Shown one piece after another: positions 36,042-46,078 of a stretch of DNA of 64,000 nt; position 1 is the first letter of the stretch, and every line of letters starts with the position of its first letter. The stretch is from NCBI GenBank assembly GCA_963665155.2, contig CAXXFI010000001.1:434001-498000 (forward strand), written 5' to 3'. This stretch comes from UBA1141 sp963665155 (GTDB lineage Bacteria; Chloroflexota; Dehalococcoidia; Lucifugimonadales; UBA3495). Position numbers and translations under genes: made by a program. The notes under the pieces are model-generated. The model made no database searches, had not been told where the DNA came from, and saw only the letters and a list, made by a program, of their open reading frames with translations.

Positions 36042-36491
36042 TCAGGCCAGAAACTCAATACCCGCGCCGATTATCTCGATCTGCATGGAGCGAACGTCGG
36101 GCGAAGAGTCTGCGAAGGAGACTCCCAAGGTAATATTTATGCCCTGGCCCGCTTCTGGATTACCGGGGACGTCGAATCGTGCTTCCAAGTGGTCGCCCTG
36201 TAAACCCAGGCCGGTGTGCTCCGCAATACGCTTCTCACCATCGTAGACAATGACCTCATGGACCGTGGCCCGGTCGCGAGTGCGGAAGCTGACCAAGCCA
36301 GCGCCGACCCGCATGGGAGATCCATCGACCACGGTGGGCGTGGGCACTGGCAGGTGCACCCAGGTGTTTTGGCCGGTGGCGCCTTCAATTCTGACGAAGG
36401 GCCCGGTGTGTCTCACCGAGGTTACACGGTCTGGGTACTCGATCTGCATGCTGGAACCATGGACCCAGGAAGTAAATTTTCGGTCTGGCAT
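36042..36491 (-). CDS. DUF6623-like hypothetical protein
   Basis: 149 residues predicted all-beta. The N-terminal block WVHGSSMQIEYPDRVTSVRH with WVHLPVPTPTVVDG, and a middle AGLVSFRTRDRATVHEVIVY-type block followed by D-G, match my memory of DUF6623, which occurs widely in bacteria without known function. No catalytic motif. It lies between the ALDH and response-regulator genes, alone. Confidence 0.65.
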   Translation of the reverse strand: MPDRKFTSWVHGSSMQIEYPDRVTSVRHTGPFVRIEGATGQNTWVHLPVPTPTVVDGSPMRVGAGLVSFRTRDRATVHEVIVYDGEKRIAEHTGLGLQGDHLEARFDVPGNPEAGQGINITLGVSFADSSPDVRSMQIEIIGAGIEFLA

Positions 36492-36930
36492 TTTCTCGCT
36501 CCCTTCAAAAGAATTCCGCAGATGACTTGCTTTCGTCGAATCAGATCGATTACATCGGAATATAAACTGGCTCAGTGCTTGCGCCTTTACTGGCGGGATA
36601 TCGATAACCGGCTCGGATAATTTGCCCGGATCTCGCTGGATTCCGGATTGCTGGATTCCGGATTAATGAATACTGGGCCTCGCTGATGGTTTGCGGATGA
36701 TTATAGCCGGTGGGTAATGCGCAGTACAGAGCCGCTAATCCGGTCACGACCTAATGCTTAGGCACAGGCGCTACCGACTGGTTTTTCCAATACTGTTACA
36801 AGGTCGTAGATCACTCAATTGGAATAAAGATTGGCCGCAACCCGGTTGAACTCAATATTTTGGCTGGCTAAAATAATCATAGGTCAAAAATTAGGAAAGC
36901 GTTCTGTTTAGTGGTGGTGCTGCGAGAGCT
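36492..36930. other. intergenic upstream of response regulator
   Basis: No gene seen. CTGGATTCCGGATT is tandemly duplicated near 36638-36665. The response-regulator promoter at 36846 is listed separately. Confidence 0.5.
36846..36874 (+). promoter_or_regulatory. sigma70-type promoter of the response regulator
   Basis: TTGAAC (36846-36851), 17 bases, TAAAAT (36869-36874), about 50 bases before the ATG. Confidence 0.7.
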
Positions 36931-37533
36931 ATGAGCAAGATTCTCGTTATCGATGATGGGGCTAGTATCCGGAATGTGGTGGGCGTTCTTTTGCGCCAAG
37001 CCGGACATGATGTAATCGACGCTGAATACGGTCTGAGCGGTATTGCGATGGCCCAAACGGAGAGCCCAGACTTGATTCTGCTGGACCTTATGATGCCCGT
37101 GCTGGACGGGTTTGGGGTGTTAAGGCGGTTGCGGGAAGACCCCATTGCCAGAAGGATTCCAGTCATCATGCTCACCGCCAAAATCGACGCAGCCTCCGAA
37201 CGGATTTGCATGGATCTGGGTGCCGTAGATTACATTAAGAAGCCTTGGGGGCCCCAAGAGATTGAAGAAAGGGCTGCGATGGCTTTGGGGTACCCGGAGT
37301 TGGTCAAGCGGCAAGCCGCTGCTCGGAATGAACCAACCGCAGAAAAAGAAAAGGGCGCTAGCCCTCGGCGGGAAATTATTCTCGAGCAGCCTCATGATAT
37401 CTCATACGAAGAGCCGCACGATCAGACTTACGAAGAGACCTACAACCAGCCGTATGAGCGCTCGGCTGAAAGGTTCAAGACCAAAGCGTTCCGGGCAAGC
37501 GCCTTCGAGGTGGATAACCCGCACTTGGCTTGA
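36931..37533 (+). CDS. CheY-like response regulator with acidic repeat tail
   Basis: 200 residues. Receiver domain at about residues 1-120: ILVIDDGASIRNVVGVLLRQ (acidic pocket), the phosphoacceptor Asp in LILLDLMMPVLDGFG (about residue 52), VIMLTA (Thr) and D-Y-I-K-K-P-W (Lys). The 80-residue tail has no output domain; it is charged and contains imperfect repeats of E-x-P-H-D-x-x-Y-E-E between about 150 and 178. It is a single-domain regulator that presumably acts by protein contact. No kinase lies nearby. Confidence 0.92.
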   Translation: MSKILVIDDGASIRNVVGVLLRQAGHDVIDAEYGLSGIAMAQTESPDLILLDLMMPVLDGFGVLRRLREDPIARRIPVIMLTAKIDAASERICMDLGAVDYIKKPWGPQEIEERAAMALGYPELVKRQAAARNEPTAEKEKGASPRREIILEQPHDISYEEPHDQTYEETYNQPYERSAERFKTKAFRASAFEVDNPHLA

Positions 37534-37565
37534 CGAGAACCCTCAGTCTGACGTGACGTTTCCCC

Positions 37566-38470
37566 TCAGCCTACGACCAGCATTTCATCCGTATTAAAGC
37601 GAGCGGATAGCAACCTGGGGCCTTCCTGAGTAACCAGCACCATGTCCTGGAGATGCCAGTATCCAACGTGGGGTTCCAGAGCCAGCACCATTCCTTCTTC
37701 CAGTTCGTAATTACAACTGCCAACCAGATAAGGCGCTTGCTGGTGCCACCAAGCTCCCACCGAGTGTCCGGCCAGGGCGACCCGGCCTTCGTAGCCATGC
37801 TCCCGGAACTTGGCGGTGGCAAATTCGTGAATTGCACTACCCTTAACGCCGATGCGGCACTGGTCGATGGTGCTGCGGTAAATGTCCCGCATATTCTGAT
37901 AGATACGCCTTTGCTCGTCGGTCGGCTGTCCCACCACCACCGTCCTTGATTGATGGCCGGGGTAACCCAAGTGGTAGGAAACGTAGTCGTTGCGAATAAT
38001 ATCGCCCTTCGGGAACTCCATGTCCCCTTCTCCGCCGTAAGCCACCGTGTTCCTGCTGGAATTCAGGATGCCGTGGACCCACTCGGCCCCCCGCCGTATG
38101 CAGCTTTGCACAATCCGGCTGTGGACTTCCCGCTCGGTGTCACCCTCCCGAACTTGAGGGAACACCTCAAGGTAGGCTTCGTCCAAGATGTCCGCAGCCT
38201 TGATCAGCAGCGCAACCTCCCTGTCCGTCTTGATCCAGCGGACACGGTCCATAAGTTCGGTGCAATCGAACATGTTTATTCCCGGCAACAATTCCTGAAC
38301 CTCCTCCCACCGCTGGGCTGACGGGCCAGAGTCCCAGGGAATGCGAAACCAGCCAGGTAGGTAAAATTTTTGCCCGAACGCAAAACCAAGGCGGAGCAAC
38401 CCGCTTGGTCCATAAAATCATTCAGGCGGTCAATATTCGCTATGGAGGTTCTGGTTTCGTTCTTAGGCAT
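37566..38470 (-). pseudogene. M24 (Xaa-Pro aminopeptidase/creatinase-like) protein with internal deletion or frameshift
   Basis: The frame from ATG 38470 (behind AGGGGG) starts MPKNETRTSIANIDRLNDFM then SALVLRSGKNFTYLAGFAFP. It is lost near 38330, where a second frame carries EVQELLPGINMFDCTELMD, EVHSRIVQSCIRRGAEW, DYVSYHLGYPGHQSRTVVVG, GHSVGAWWHQQAPYLVGS and LEEGMVLALEPHVGYWHLQD. About 70 residues of the creatinase N-terminal domain are missing between the two. The C-terminal pita-bread domain is complete, though some metal ligands are not the standard Asp/Glu set, so it may not have been a peptidase. Confidence 0.75.
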
Positions 38471-38858
38471 CGATCCCCCTGTAGAGACGGGTCCATACTT
38501 GAGTCGGTCAAGCAAAGTCCCCAAAATTCCAGACCTTCCCAGTGGAATTCTACGTTCGACTGACCGGCGTGACAAGACCGTTGTCTTGCTCGTTGCAAAC
38601 CGGTGCTAGCAGGTTCTAAATCGCAGATCAATTTCTGTGTTGATGCCGGTGCATACGACTCTCAATTTCAAGTTTGTCGGGAATGTTCTACAGTGCCTGG
38701 CTCGGCTTTGCAACGATATCTGTAAGCGTCCTTTGCCCTGTGATATACTCCAAAACGAATCCGGTCGGGCTGTTTGTCCAGGCGGTTTCGAAGGTAATTA
38801 AAACCGGTTATTAGAAATTCGTAAATGGATTGGTAATCAGGCAAAAGGGGATGTGAGC
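38471..38858. other. intergenic between M24 gene and argJ
   Basis: Divergent promoter region. No gene seen apart from the extended -10 listed next. Confidence 0.5.
38741..38749 (+). promoter_or_regulatory. extended -10 upstream of argJ
   Basis: TGATATACT (TG-n-TATACT) about 110 bases before argJ, without a recognisable -35. Confidence 0.4.
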
Positions 38859-40076
38859 ATGGCGGGTCAGATCACCCGGGTAGATGGAGGGACCGTAACG
38901 ACCCCCCGGGGCTTTCAAGCCGGGGCCACTTATGCTGGGCTGAAGACCTTTGCCGAGGATAAGCTGGACTTGGGCTTGATAATTTCCGAGGCGGCTTGCT
39001 CGGCCGCAGGCGTCTACACCCAGAGCAGCATAAAGTCCCCCTCGGTAACGGTGACCCAAGAGAATGTTAAAGCGGGTGCGGTGCGAGCTGTGGTGGTAAA
39101 TGCTGGCATCGCCAATTGCAGCGTGGGAATTCAAGGCTATACAGACGCCAAGGAAATGACCGCATTAGCCGCCAAGAAACTAGGCCTGAGTTCCAACGAA
39201 GTGGCCGTTTGTAGTACGGGAGTCATCGGCGTCGAGTTGCCAATGTCCTTAATTAGGGACGGCCTGGAGAACATCAAACTCGCTGATGAAGGGGGCCATG
39301 AATTGGCCCGGGCCATGATGACCACCGACACTCGTCCCAAAGAAGTAGCGGTAAGCTTTGAGTTGGATGGACGAAGCGTGCAAATGGGCGGCGTGACCAA
39401 GGGGTCGGGCATGATTCACCCGAACATGGCTACCATGCTTTCGTTTGTTACTACCGATGCGGCCGTCGAAAAGGATTTTTTGGATGCTACCCTGCGGGAA
39501 GTAGCGGATTCCTCGTTTAATATGATGACGGTGGATGGAGACACCAGCACCAACGACACGCTATTGGTTCTGGCAAATGGCCTTGCGGAAAACCGGCCCA
39601 TCAACGCCAATTCTCCGGACGCTGCTGTCTTTAAGCAAGCTCTGATAGAAGTGTGCGTGCATCTGGCCCGGGAAATGGCTCGGGACGGAGAGGGCGCGAC
39701 CAAGCTGATAACGGTGGACGTTTTGGGCGCTGCGGATGTTTCGGACGCTCGAAAAGCCGCCCGGACCATTGCTTCTTCCAACCTGATCAAATCCGCCGTT
39801 CATGGCTCAGATCCCAACTGGGGCAGACTTATGATGGCCTTGGGACGGAGCGGAGCGGTAGTCGAGGAAGCCAAGGTTGACCTGTTTATCAATGGCGTCT
39901 GCATTATGGAGGAAGGCAAACCGGTCCCCTTCCACCGGGACGCTGTGGTGGCATTGATGCGTCAACCGGAGGTCACTTTCCGTGTTAATTTGAATTTGGG
40001 GAGCGCGGATGCAACCGCTTGGGGTTGTGACCTCACCGAAGAATACGTGATCATCAATAGTGCCTACACCACCTGA
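38859..40076 (+). CDS. argJ: bifunctional glutamate N-acetyltransferase / N-acetylglutamate synthase
   Basis: Cyclic arginine pathway enzyme that moves acetyl from N-acetylornithine to glutamate. 405 residues. Autoprocessing site TKGSGMIHPNMATMLSFVTT, with cleavage before the Thr of A-T-M-L. Other motifs are VVNAGIANCSVGIQG, STGVIGVELPM, VDGDTSTNDTLLVLANG and the C-terminal SDPNWGRLMMALGRSGA, ending in S-A-Y-T-T. ATG 38859 is preferred over GTG 38853 because AAAAGGGG lies eight bases upstream. First gene of an arginine cluster. Confidence 0.97.
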   Translation: MAGQITRVDGGTVTTPRGFQAGATYAGLKTFAEDKLDLGLIISEAACSAAGVYTQSSIKSPSVTVTQENVKAGAVRAVVVNAGIANCSVGIQGYTDAKEMTALAAKKLGLSSNEVAVCSTGVIGVELPMSLIRDGLENIKLADEGGHELARAMMTTDTRPKEVAVSFELDGRSVQMGGVTKGSGMIHPNMATMLSFVTTDAAVEKDFLDATLREVADSSFNMMTVDGDTSTNDTLLVLANGLAENRPINANSPDAAVFKQALIEVCVHLAREMARDGEGATKLITVDVLGAADVSDARKAARTIASSNLIKSAVHGSDPNWGRLMMALGRSGAVVEEAKVDLFINGVCIMEEGKPVPFHRDAVVALMRQPEVTFRVNLNLGSADATAWGCDLTEEYVIINSAYTT

Positions 40077-40193
40077 CCCGGTATCTGGACCTAGTTGATT
40101 AGTAGCTCACACAGTAGCGCAGTCCCATTCTCTCTAATTTGTCATTACTTCCTCAACTACAGCCTGGTTTCGAAAATACGCATTAGAAGCGTT

Positions 40194-40259
40194 CGTTCAC
40201 CCTGAGCTTGTCGAAGGATCCTTTCTCGGGAGGATAGCTCGACAAGTTCAGGGCGAACG
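40194..40259. repeat. REP-like palindrome, copy 2
   Basis: CGTTCACCCTGAGCTTGTCG (40194-40213) and the complement of 40239-40259 agree at about 19 of 21 positions, around a 24-base spacer. It lies in the 365-base argJ-argB gap, where no gene is seen. Confidence 0.85.
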
Positions 40260-40441
40260 GTGTTGGCGATACTAGTTACACTGAGTTTCGCCATGGTAAT
40301 TGCTCCTACTAGTTCCAGAGGATTACTGGTTACTCGCTGGCTTCAGTCTATGTCCTATTCGCTTGATAGTTTGTCAACAAACAATATGTCACCAAATAAG
40401 CTATTTTATCGGATTAACCTATTTGCCCACGGGGGCCCTGG

Positions 40442-41233
40442 GTGACTGGGGCGCCAATCGTTGTGAAAATCGGCGGCAGCACCCTGGGCAGCCACGACAC
40501 CACCTTGAAAGACTTGGTGACGCTCCAGAACCAGGGTGCGAAGGTGGTCGTTGTCCACGGCGGCGGCAACGTGATTTCCCAATGGATGCAGCGCCAAGGG
40601 ATACCACCCCGCTTTGTTGAAGGTCTGCGGGTCACTGATGCCGCAAGCCTTGAAATAGTTGTGGCCGTGCTTTCCGGTCTCATAAATAAAGAGCTTGTTT
40701 CGTCTTTACAGCAAATGGGTGGCCGCGCCATCGGAATCAGCGGCATTGACGGTGGACTGCTGGAAGGACGAATCGGCAATCCCGATCTGGGCTTTGTGGG
40801 CGAGATAAACCAGGTCAATGGTGAGCTTTTGCAGGTAATACTGGACGGCGGCTATATACCGATGATCGCGCCCTTGGCCAGGCACTGCGACGATGGGTCG
40901 GAGAATGCGGGCTCGCCTCTTAATGTTAACGGCGATACCGTCGCCGGGGAGTTGGCCCATGCGCTGCAAGCCGAGCGGCTGGTTTTTTTGACCGACGTTG
41001 AAGGAATTCTGGATGGCTCCAACCGGTTGATAAGCCGCCTAGACCGACGCCGAGCCAATGCGTTGTTCCAGTCGGGCGTCGTGCGCGGCGGTATGATACC
41101 CAAGCTCGCCGCTTGCTTGCGGGCGCTGGAACGTGCGCCGGTAGCCAATGTGATTGACGGGCGCCACCCCGAGGCGTTATTAGACTGCCTCCGCGGCGTT
41201 TCCACCGGCACAACAATTGTTGGGGGAAGGTGA
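40442..41233 (+). CDS. argB: acetylglutamate kinase
   Basis: Second step of arginine synthesis, phosphorylating N-acetylglutamate. 263 residues of the amino-acid-kinase fold: VVKIGGSTLGSHD, KVVVVHGGGNVISQWMQRQG, FVEGLRVTDAASLEIV, PLNVNGDTVAGELAHALQA, LVFLTDVEGILDGS and the C-terminal GGMIPKLAACLRALE. The start is GTG 40442, as upstream sequence is not conserved. It lacks the extra N-terminal helix of arginine-inhibited forms, so feedback control by arginine is less likely (inference). Confidence 0.95.
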   Translation: MTGAPIVVKIGGSTLGSHDTTLKDLVTLQNQGAKVVVVHGGGNVISQWMQRQGIPPRFVEGLRVTDAASLEIVVAVLSGLINKELVSSLQQMGGRAIGISGIDGGLLEGRIGNPDLGFVGEINQVNGELLQVILDGGYIPMIAPLARHCDDGSENAGSPLNVNGDTVAGELAHALQAERLVFLTDVEGILDGSNRLISRLDRRRANALFQSGVVRGGMIPKLAACLRALERAPVANVIDGRHPEALLDCLRGVSTGTTIVGGR

Positions 41234-41296
41234 CGGCTGGACACCCTAGGAGCCGCTCCATGTCGACCCTGCCAAGCTTATCTGCCCCAAAAAAAT

Positions 41297-41323
41297 TAAG
41301 GGTCCGATTTTTTGGGACCCTTA
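41297..41323. terminator. hairpin after argB
   Basis: TAAGGGTCC (41297-41305) and GGACCCTTA (41315-41323) with T6 in the loop. The A7 run lies before it, so a classic U-tract exists only for minus-strand transcripts; on the plus strand it is a weak terminator or attenuator. Confidence 0.45.
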
Positions 41324-41369
41324 CATTTCAGCTCTACGTACCAACTAACGGGTCACACGACGATCTGCC

Positions 41370-44141
41370 ATGAGCTACGACCTGGCCAACGACGCCGACA
41401 ACCTTGCGGGCCCAAGGCTACCGGGTATTTCACCCAACAACCTGCGGCGCGCCAAGAAAGTGGCCCTTGGCCTGACCGCACTCGTGGTGGTAGTGCTTGT
41501 GTTGTGGTGGGTGCGGGGCGCTTACACTGATTGGTTGTGGTTTGACCGGTTGGGCTTGGGCTCGGTTTTCATCAAAATATTTTTCCTGAAAACCTGGCTG
41601 TTTATCGGCGGAACCCTCGTCGCTGGCGCAACCCTGTGCCTAAATCTCTTCGTGAGCGTCCGGTACTCCCAAGGGCCAACCACCCGCAACCTTGGGGCGG
41701 ACACCTCTAGGTTGATACGAGCCTCGATATTCGGCGTGGCCGGGCTTGCGGTCTTGATCGGCAGCCCAATATTCGGGGCGGTGGCAGCAGGACGTTGGGA
41801 AACTTTCCTGCTGTACTTCAACAAGGTGTCCTTCGGCGTGACCGACCCTCAGTTTGGCCTGGATGTTTCTTTCTACGTCGTGACCTTGCGCATGCTCCAC
41901 TTCATTCAGGGATGGTTCATGGGCTTGTTCATCGCCTCGATCGTGGCCTCCCTGTTCCTGTATGCGGCGGTGTACGCCCTGAGGGGCGTCAAACTGGTGG
42001 TGGCTCCCCGGATGCTAAAACACGTGGCAATATTGGGCGCATTGCTGATGGTTAGCATTGCCTTGGGTCATGTGCTGGACGTGTACGAGTTGGTATTCTC
42101 GAGCAACGGCGCAGTGTTCGGGGCGACCTACGCCGACATTCACGCTCGCATCCCCGCCCTCTGGCTGATGACGGCGATAGCGGCAGTGGCCGCCTTCGGA
42201 TTCGTTATCAGCAACTACTATGGCGGTCTGCGTTTAATGGCAGGCGCTTTTAGCCTCTGGTTGATCGTGGTCGTGTTGGCCAACTTCGTTTACCCAGGCC
42301 TGTTTCAGAGGTTCCAGGTGGAGCCGGACGAATTCACTCGAGAGGCACCGTACATCGAACGCAACTTGGAAGGCACCCGTACCGCTTACGGACTGGATAA
42401 TTTTAACGAAATTGAGTTCCAAGCCAAATCGGAGTTGGACCCGAAAGTACTGGCTGAAGACCGTCCCACGTTGGATAGCCTGCGATTGTGGGATCTTCAA
42501 CCCTTGCTGGACGCTTACAACCAGCTCCAATTCATAGGGCTTTACTACAACTTCCCCAATATGGATTCCGACCGCTACCTAATCGACGGAGAGTTGCGTC
42601 AAGTGCTTCTAGCCGCCCGGGAGATAGACTCGGGCAACCTACCCGCCGACGCTCAAAATTGGGTAAATCGCAAGCTGCAATACACCCATGGCTACGGAGT
42701 CGCCATGAGCCCGGCCATGGGTTTGAGCCCAGGGGAGGGGCGTCCCGAATATTTGCTGCAAGACATCCCAATTAAGGGCGACATCCTTTTGAATCGCCCG
42801 GAAATTTACTATGGCGAAACCCCTGCCAGCTTTGCCATCGTAAATACCGCCATGCGGGAAGTGGACCCGGAGGCTGAATATCAAAATTATCAAGGCGAAG
42901 GCGGCGTCCCTCTAAACTCATCATGGCGGCGTTTCCTCTATGCCTGGCAGTTCGGCGATATTAATATCTTCTTGAGCGACCAAGTTTCTGCCGAAAGTAA
43001 AATCCTGTATCACCGCCGGATCGCAGACCGCGTCGGGACCATCGCGCCCTTTTTGAGGTTAGACCCGGACCCATACCCGGTCTTGGGCGAGGAAGGCAAG
43101 GTGTGGTGGCTACAAGACGCCTACACAACAACCGATCGCTATCCCTACTCGACCAGGCTCGGTTTAACCAGCCCCAGCTTAGCCGGAGACCACGGCCCGC
43201 TCAGCTACATCCACAACAGTGTCAAAGTGGTCATAGACGCCTATAATGGTGGTGTTCAATACTATGTGATGGAACCCGACGAACCGTTGATCAAGATGTA
43301 CCGCCGGGCCTTCCCGGATCTTTTTCAAGACCTGGAGGAAATGCCCTCGGATTTAAGGGGCCATCTGAGATACCCTTTGCTCCAGTTTTCCGCCCAGTCC
43401 CAGGTGGATTTGCGTTACCATGTCACCGACTCGTTGGTTTTCTTCAACCAGGCCGAACAGTGGGGGATACCGCTGGAAACCCGGTTTGGAAAACGGGGAG
43501 TCCAGGTGACACCAGCTTATCTGCTTCTGAAGCTTCCGGGGGAAAAGACGGAAGAATTCGTGCTCACATTGCCCTTTACCCTTGCGGCGCAAAAGAAGAA
43601 TCTAGTAGGATGACTTGCGGCCCGTAGCGATGGAGACAATTACGGGCAGATGCTGAGTTTCCAAATGCCCGGCAATCCCCAAGTCGATGGGCCCAGCCAG
43701 GTTGAAGCAAGGATTGAAAACGACCAGAGCATTTCCCAGCAGTTCACTCTATGGGAAGGCTCTGGCTCCCGGATTGTTCGTGGCCAACTGCTGGTAATAC
43801 CGGTGGCGGATACGATAATCTATGTTGAGCCGTTGTACCTGCAATCCGAGGTGCTGGCGTTTCCCGAGTTAAAAAAGGTAATATTGGCCGACGCTGGCAA
43901 CGTCGTAATGGCCGATAGCATGCAAGAGGGATTAACCAAGTTATGGGGGGCCAGCCCAGTCAAGGAGCCCACATCGGACCGGGAAGCGGAAAATCTAAGC
44001 CAGGGCGAAGACGGATTGATCCAAGGACTAAAAGAGCTAGAGCGTATGGACGATGCGGTTACCGGGTTGGGTGAGGCGCTAGACGATCTACGAGATGCTC
44101 TGGAAAGGCTAAGAGAAACTATCGGAGGTGCTTCACAATGA
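41370..44141 (+). pseudogene. UPF0182 membrane protein with in-frame TGA at a conserved Trp
   Basis: One frame from 41370 to 44141 (923 codons) is broken only by TGA at 43611-43613. Upstream is an N-terminal domain of about seven membrane helices (to about residue 310), then a large soluble domain with FVYPGLFQRFQVEPDEFTRE, ERNLEGTRTAYGLDNF, YYGETPASFAIVN and VVIDAYNGGVQYYVMEPDEP. Immediately after the TGA the same frame continues LAARSDGDNYGQMLSFQMPG and onward to an acidic coiled tail. The family has W-L-A-A-R, so TGG to TGA is the likely change. Function of UPF0182 is unknown. Its end overlaps argD. Confidence 0.85.
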
Positions 44142-45328
44142 CCAAAAGTAGCGATTGGATAGCAGTTGAAAACAGATATTATGCTCAGACGGTGCGCCGT
44201 CAACCCGTTGTCCTTGTCCGCGGAGAGGGCAGTCGGGTATGGGACGCCGACGGCAAGGAGTACATGGACTTTGTGGCGGGGTGGGCCGTAGATAATCTGG
44301 GCCACTGCCACCCGGCCGTGACTCAAGCCATCGTCGAGCAAGCCGGTACTCTATTGCAGACCTCGAACCAGTTTTACACCGTGCCTCAGCTTAACTTGGC
44401 CGAAATGCTAATCGAGAACAGCTGCATGGACCGGGTGTTTTTCGGCAATAGCGGTGCTGAGGCCAACGAAGGGGCCATAAAACTGGCCAAGCGCTACGGC
44501 AAGCTTCACCGGGACGGCGCATACGAGATAATCACAGCGCTCAATTCCTTCCACGGTCGCACCCTGGCCACGGTGGCCGCCACCGGCCAGCCCCACTACC
44601 AGGAAAACTTTACGCCCTTGCTGCCCGGTTTCGTCCATGTGGACTATAACGATGTGGAAGGCATCATGAACGCTACCAGCGACAAAACGACGGCGGTGAT
44701 GCTGGAGCCGGTTCAGGGCGAGGGCGGCGTGAACATACCCGACGACGATTACCTGAAGCGGGTACGGGAATGGTGCGACCAGCAAGGTATATTGCTGATT
44801 CTAGACGAGGTTCAGACGGGAATTGGCCGTTTGGGCAGCCTATTTGGCTACCAGGAGTATGGGGTAGAGCCCGATGTTATGACCTTGGCCAAAGGGCTGG
44901 GATTCGGTGTTCCCATCGGTGCTTTCCTGTCCAAAGAGCACTGCATGGCTCTGGTGCCCGGCGACCACGGCTCCACCTTTGGCGGCAATCCCCTGGCGAC
45001 GGCGGCAGCATACGCTGGCACCAAGTTCCTCCTGGAAAACGACATCTTGAGCCATGTAAAAGACATGGAGCGCCACTTGTCCAGCAAGCTGGACGAGCTA
45101 AAGTCCCGTGTTTCTTTTATCTCCGCAATTCGTATCAAGGGGCTTTTGGCGGCAGTGGAATTCGACAGCGACATCTCCGGCCAAGTCCTGACCCAAGCCA
45201 ACGAGGCTGGAGTCCTGCTAAATGGGGTAAGGCCCAACGCCGTCCGTATTATGCCTGCCTTGAACATAACCGCGGCCGAGATCGACGAAGGCGTTGACCG
45301 TCTGGAGCAAGCGCTGGGCAAGATTTAG
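44138..45328 (+). CDS. argD: acetylornithine aminotransferase
   Basis: PLP-dependent class III aminotransferase, 396 residues. Motifs: GSRVWDADGKEYMDFVAGWA, FGNSGAEANEGAIKLAKRYG, NSFHGRTLATVAATG, LEPVQGEGGV, LLILDEVQTGIGRLG and the PLP Lys in TLAKGLGFGVPIGAF, then GSTFGGNPLATAAA. The ATG overlaps the UPF0182 stop (ATGA), so the two are coupled. With argJ, argB and argG nearby, argD is the natural role rather than another class III transaminase. Confidence 0.94.
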   Translation: MTKSSDWIAVENRYYAQTVRRQPVVLVRGEGSRVWDADGKEYMDFVAGWAVDNLGHCHPAVTQAIVEQAGTLLQTSNQFYTVPQLNLAEMLIENSCMDRVFFGNSGAEANEGAIKLAKRYGKLHRDGAYEIITALNSFHGRTLATVAATGQPHYQENFTPLLPGFVHVDYNDVEGIMNATSDKTTAVMLEPVQGEGGVNIPDDDYLKRVREWCDQQGILLILDEVQTGIGRLGSLFGYQEYGVEPDVMTLAKGLGFGVPIGAFLSKEHCMALVPGDHGSTFGGNPLATAAAYAGTKFLLENDILSHVKDMERHLSSKLDELKSRVSFISAIRIKGLLAAVEFDSDISGQVLTQANEAGVLLNGVRPNAVRIMPALNITAAEIDEGVDRLEQALGKI

Positions 45329-45356
45329 GCTTGGGCACCAGCTTGTCTCATAGTCG

Positions 45357-45773
45357 ATGTCTACGGAAGAAAATAAGACGATAATTAAAAGATTCATAGA
45401 TGAGGTCTTGAACAAGAAAAACGTGGATGCGGTGGGAGACTTCATGGCCGATGATATGGTTGACCACAATCCACCGCCGGGGGATAAGCCAGGTCTCGAT
45501 GGTATGAAGGATATGATGCGCATGTTCTTCAACGCATTCCCGGACTTGGAAGTGCGAGTGGAAGACTTGATCGCCGAAGGGGATAAGGTGGTGATGCGAG
45601 CAACCACGACCGGCACCCACCAAGGTGACTTCATGGGCATACCGGCCACCGGCAAAAAGATTTCCTATGGGGAAATCCACGTGCTCCGAATGGCTGATGG
45701 GAAAATGGCCGAGCATTGGGGAGTCGAAGACCAGATGAGTATGATGCAGCAACTGGGGGGTATACCTTCTTAA
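45357..45773 (+). CDS. SnoaL-like ester cyclase family protein
   Basis: 138 residues: EENKTIIKRFIDEVLNKKNV, DDMVDHNPPPGDKPGLDGM, FPDLEVRVEDLIAEGDKVVM, GTHQGDFMGIPATGKKISYG and ADGKMAEHWGVEDQMSMMQQ. This is the SnoaL/NTF2-like cone fold found in polyketide cyclases and many uncharacterised proteins. It follows argD by 28 bases on the same strand. Its role is unknown; a link to arginine synthesis is not suggested by the family. Confidence 0.88.
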   Translation: MSTEENKTIIKRFIDEVLNKKNVDAVGDFMADDMVDHNPPPGDKPGLDGMKDMMRMFFNAFPDLEVRVEDLIAEGDKVVMRATTTGTHQGDFMGIPATGKKISYGEIHVLRMADGKMAEHWGVEDQMSMMQQLGGIPS

Positions 45774-45893
45774 AGCCGGTTAACCAGAATTCCTCTCCCG
45801 CGATTGAAAGGGAATGCGGCGCTTTGCCTCTGCTCTTCATAAGGCACCGCAACTGTGGCACATGGATCGAAAATTGGGGATTGTTAAGGAGAT

Positions 45894-46073
45894 ATGGCTG
45901 TGGCTCGTCAATTTTACGTCGTGGTCGAGAAAGACGAAGATGGTTTTTATGTGGGAGAGGTGCCGCACTTGAGGGCCTGCTACAGTCAGGGACGGACTCT
46001 GGATGAGCTTATGGAGAATATCAAAGAAGTGATCCAGCTTTGCCTTGTTGGCATCCATAAAATTGAGATATAG
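45894..46073 (+). CDS. hicB: HicB-like antitoxin (short)
   Basis: 59 residues, starting MAVARQFYVVVEKDEDGFYV, then G-E-V-P-H-L-R-A-C-Y-S-Q-G-R-T, and LDELMENIKEVIQLCLVG. This is the partial RNase-H-like fold of HicB antitoxins, without a DNA-binding tail. ATG 45894 has AAGGAG just upstream. It precedes a HicA-like gene by five bases, the antitoxin-first arrangement. Short enough to be missed by length filters. Confidence 0.85.
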   Translation: MAVARQFYVVVEKDEDGFYVGEVPHLRACYSQGRTLDELMENIKEVIQLCLVGIHKIEI

Positions 46074-46078
46074 GCTGA

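Noticed and set aside
43611..43613. Selenocysteine at the UPF0182 TGA
   Set aside because: The family residue is Trp, not Cys, and no GGUC-loop hairpin follows at SECIS distance.
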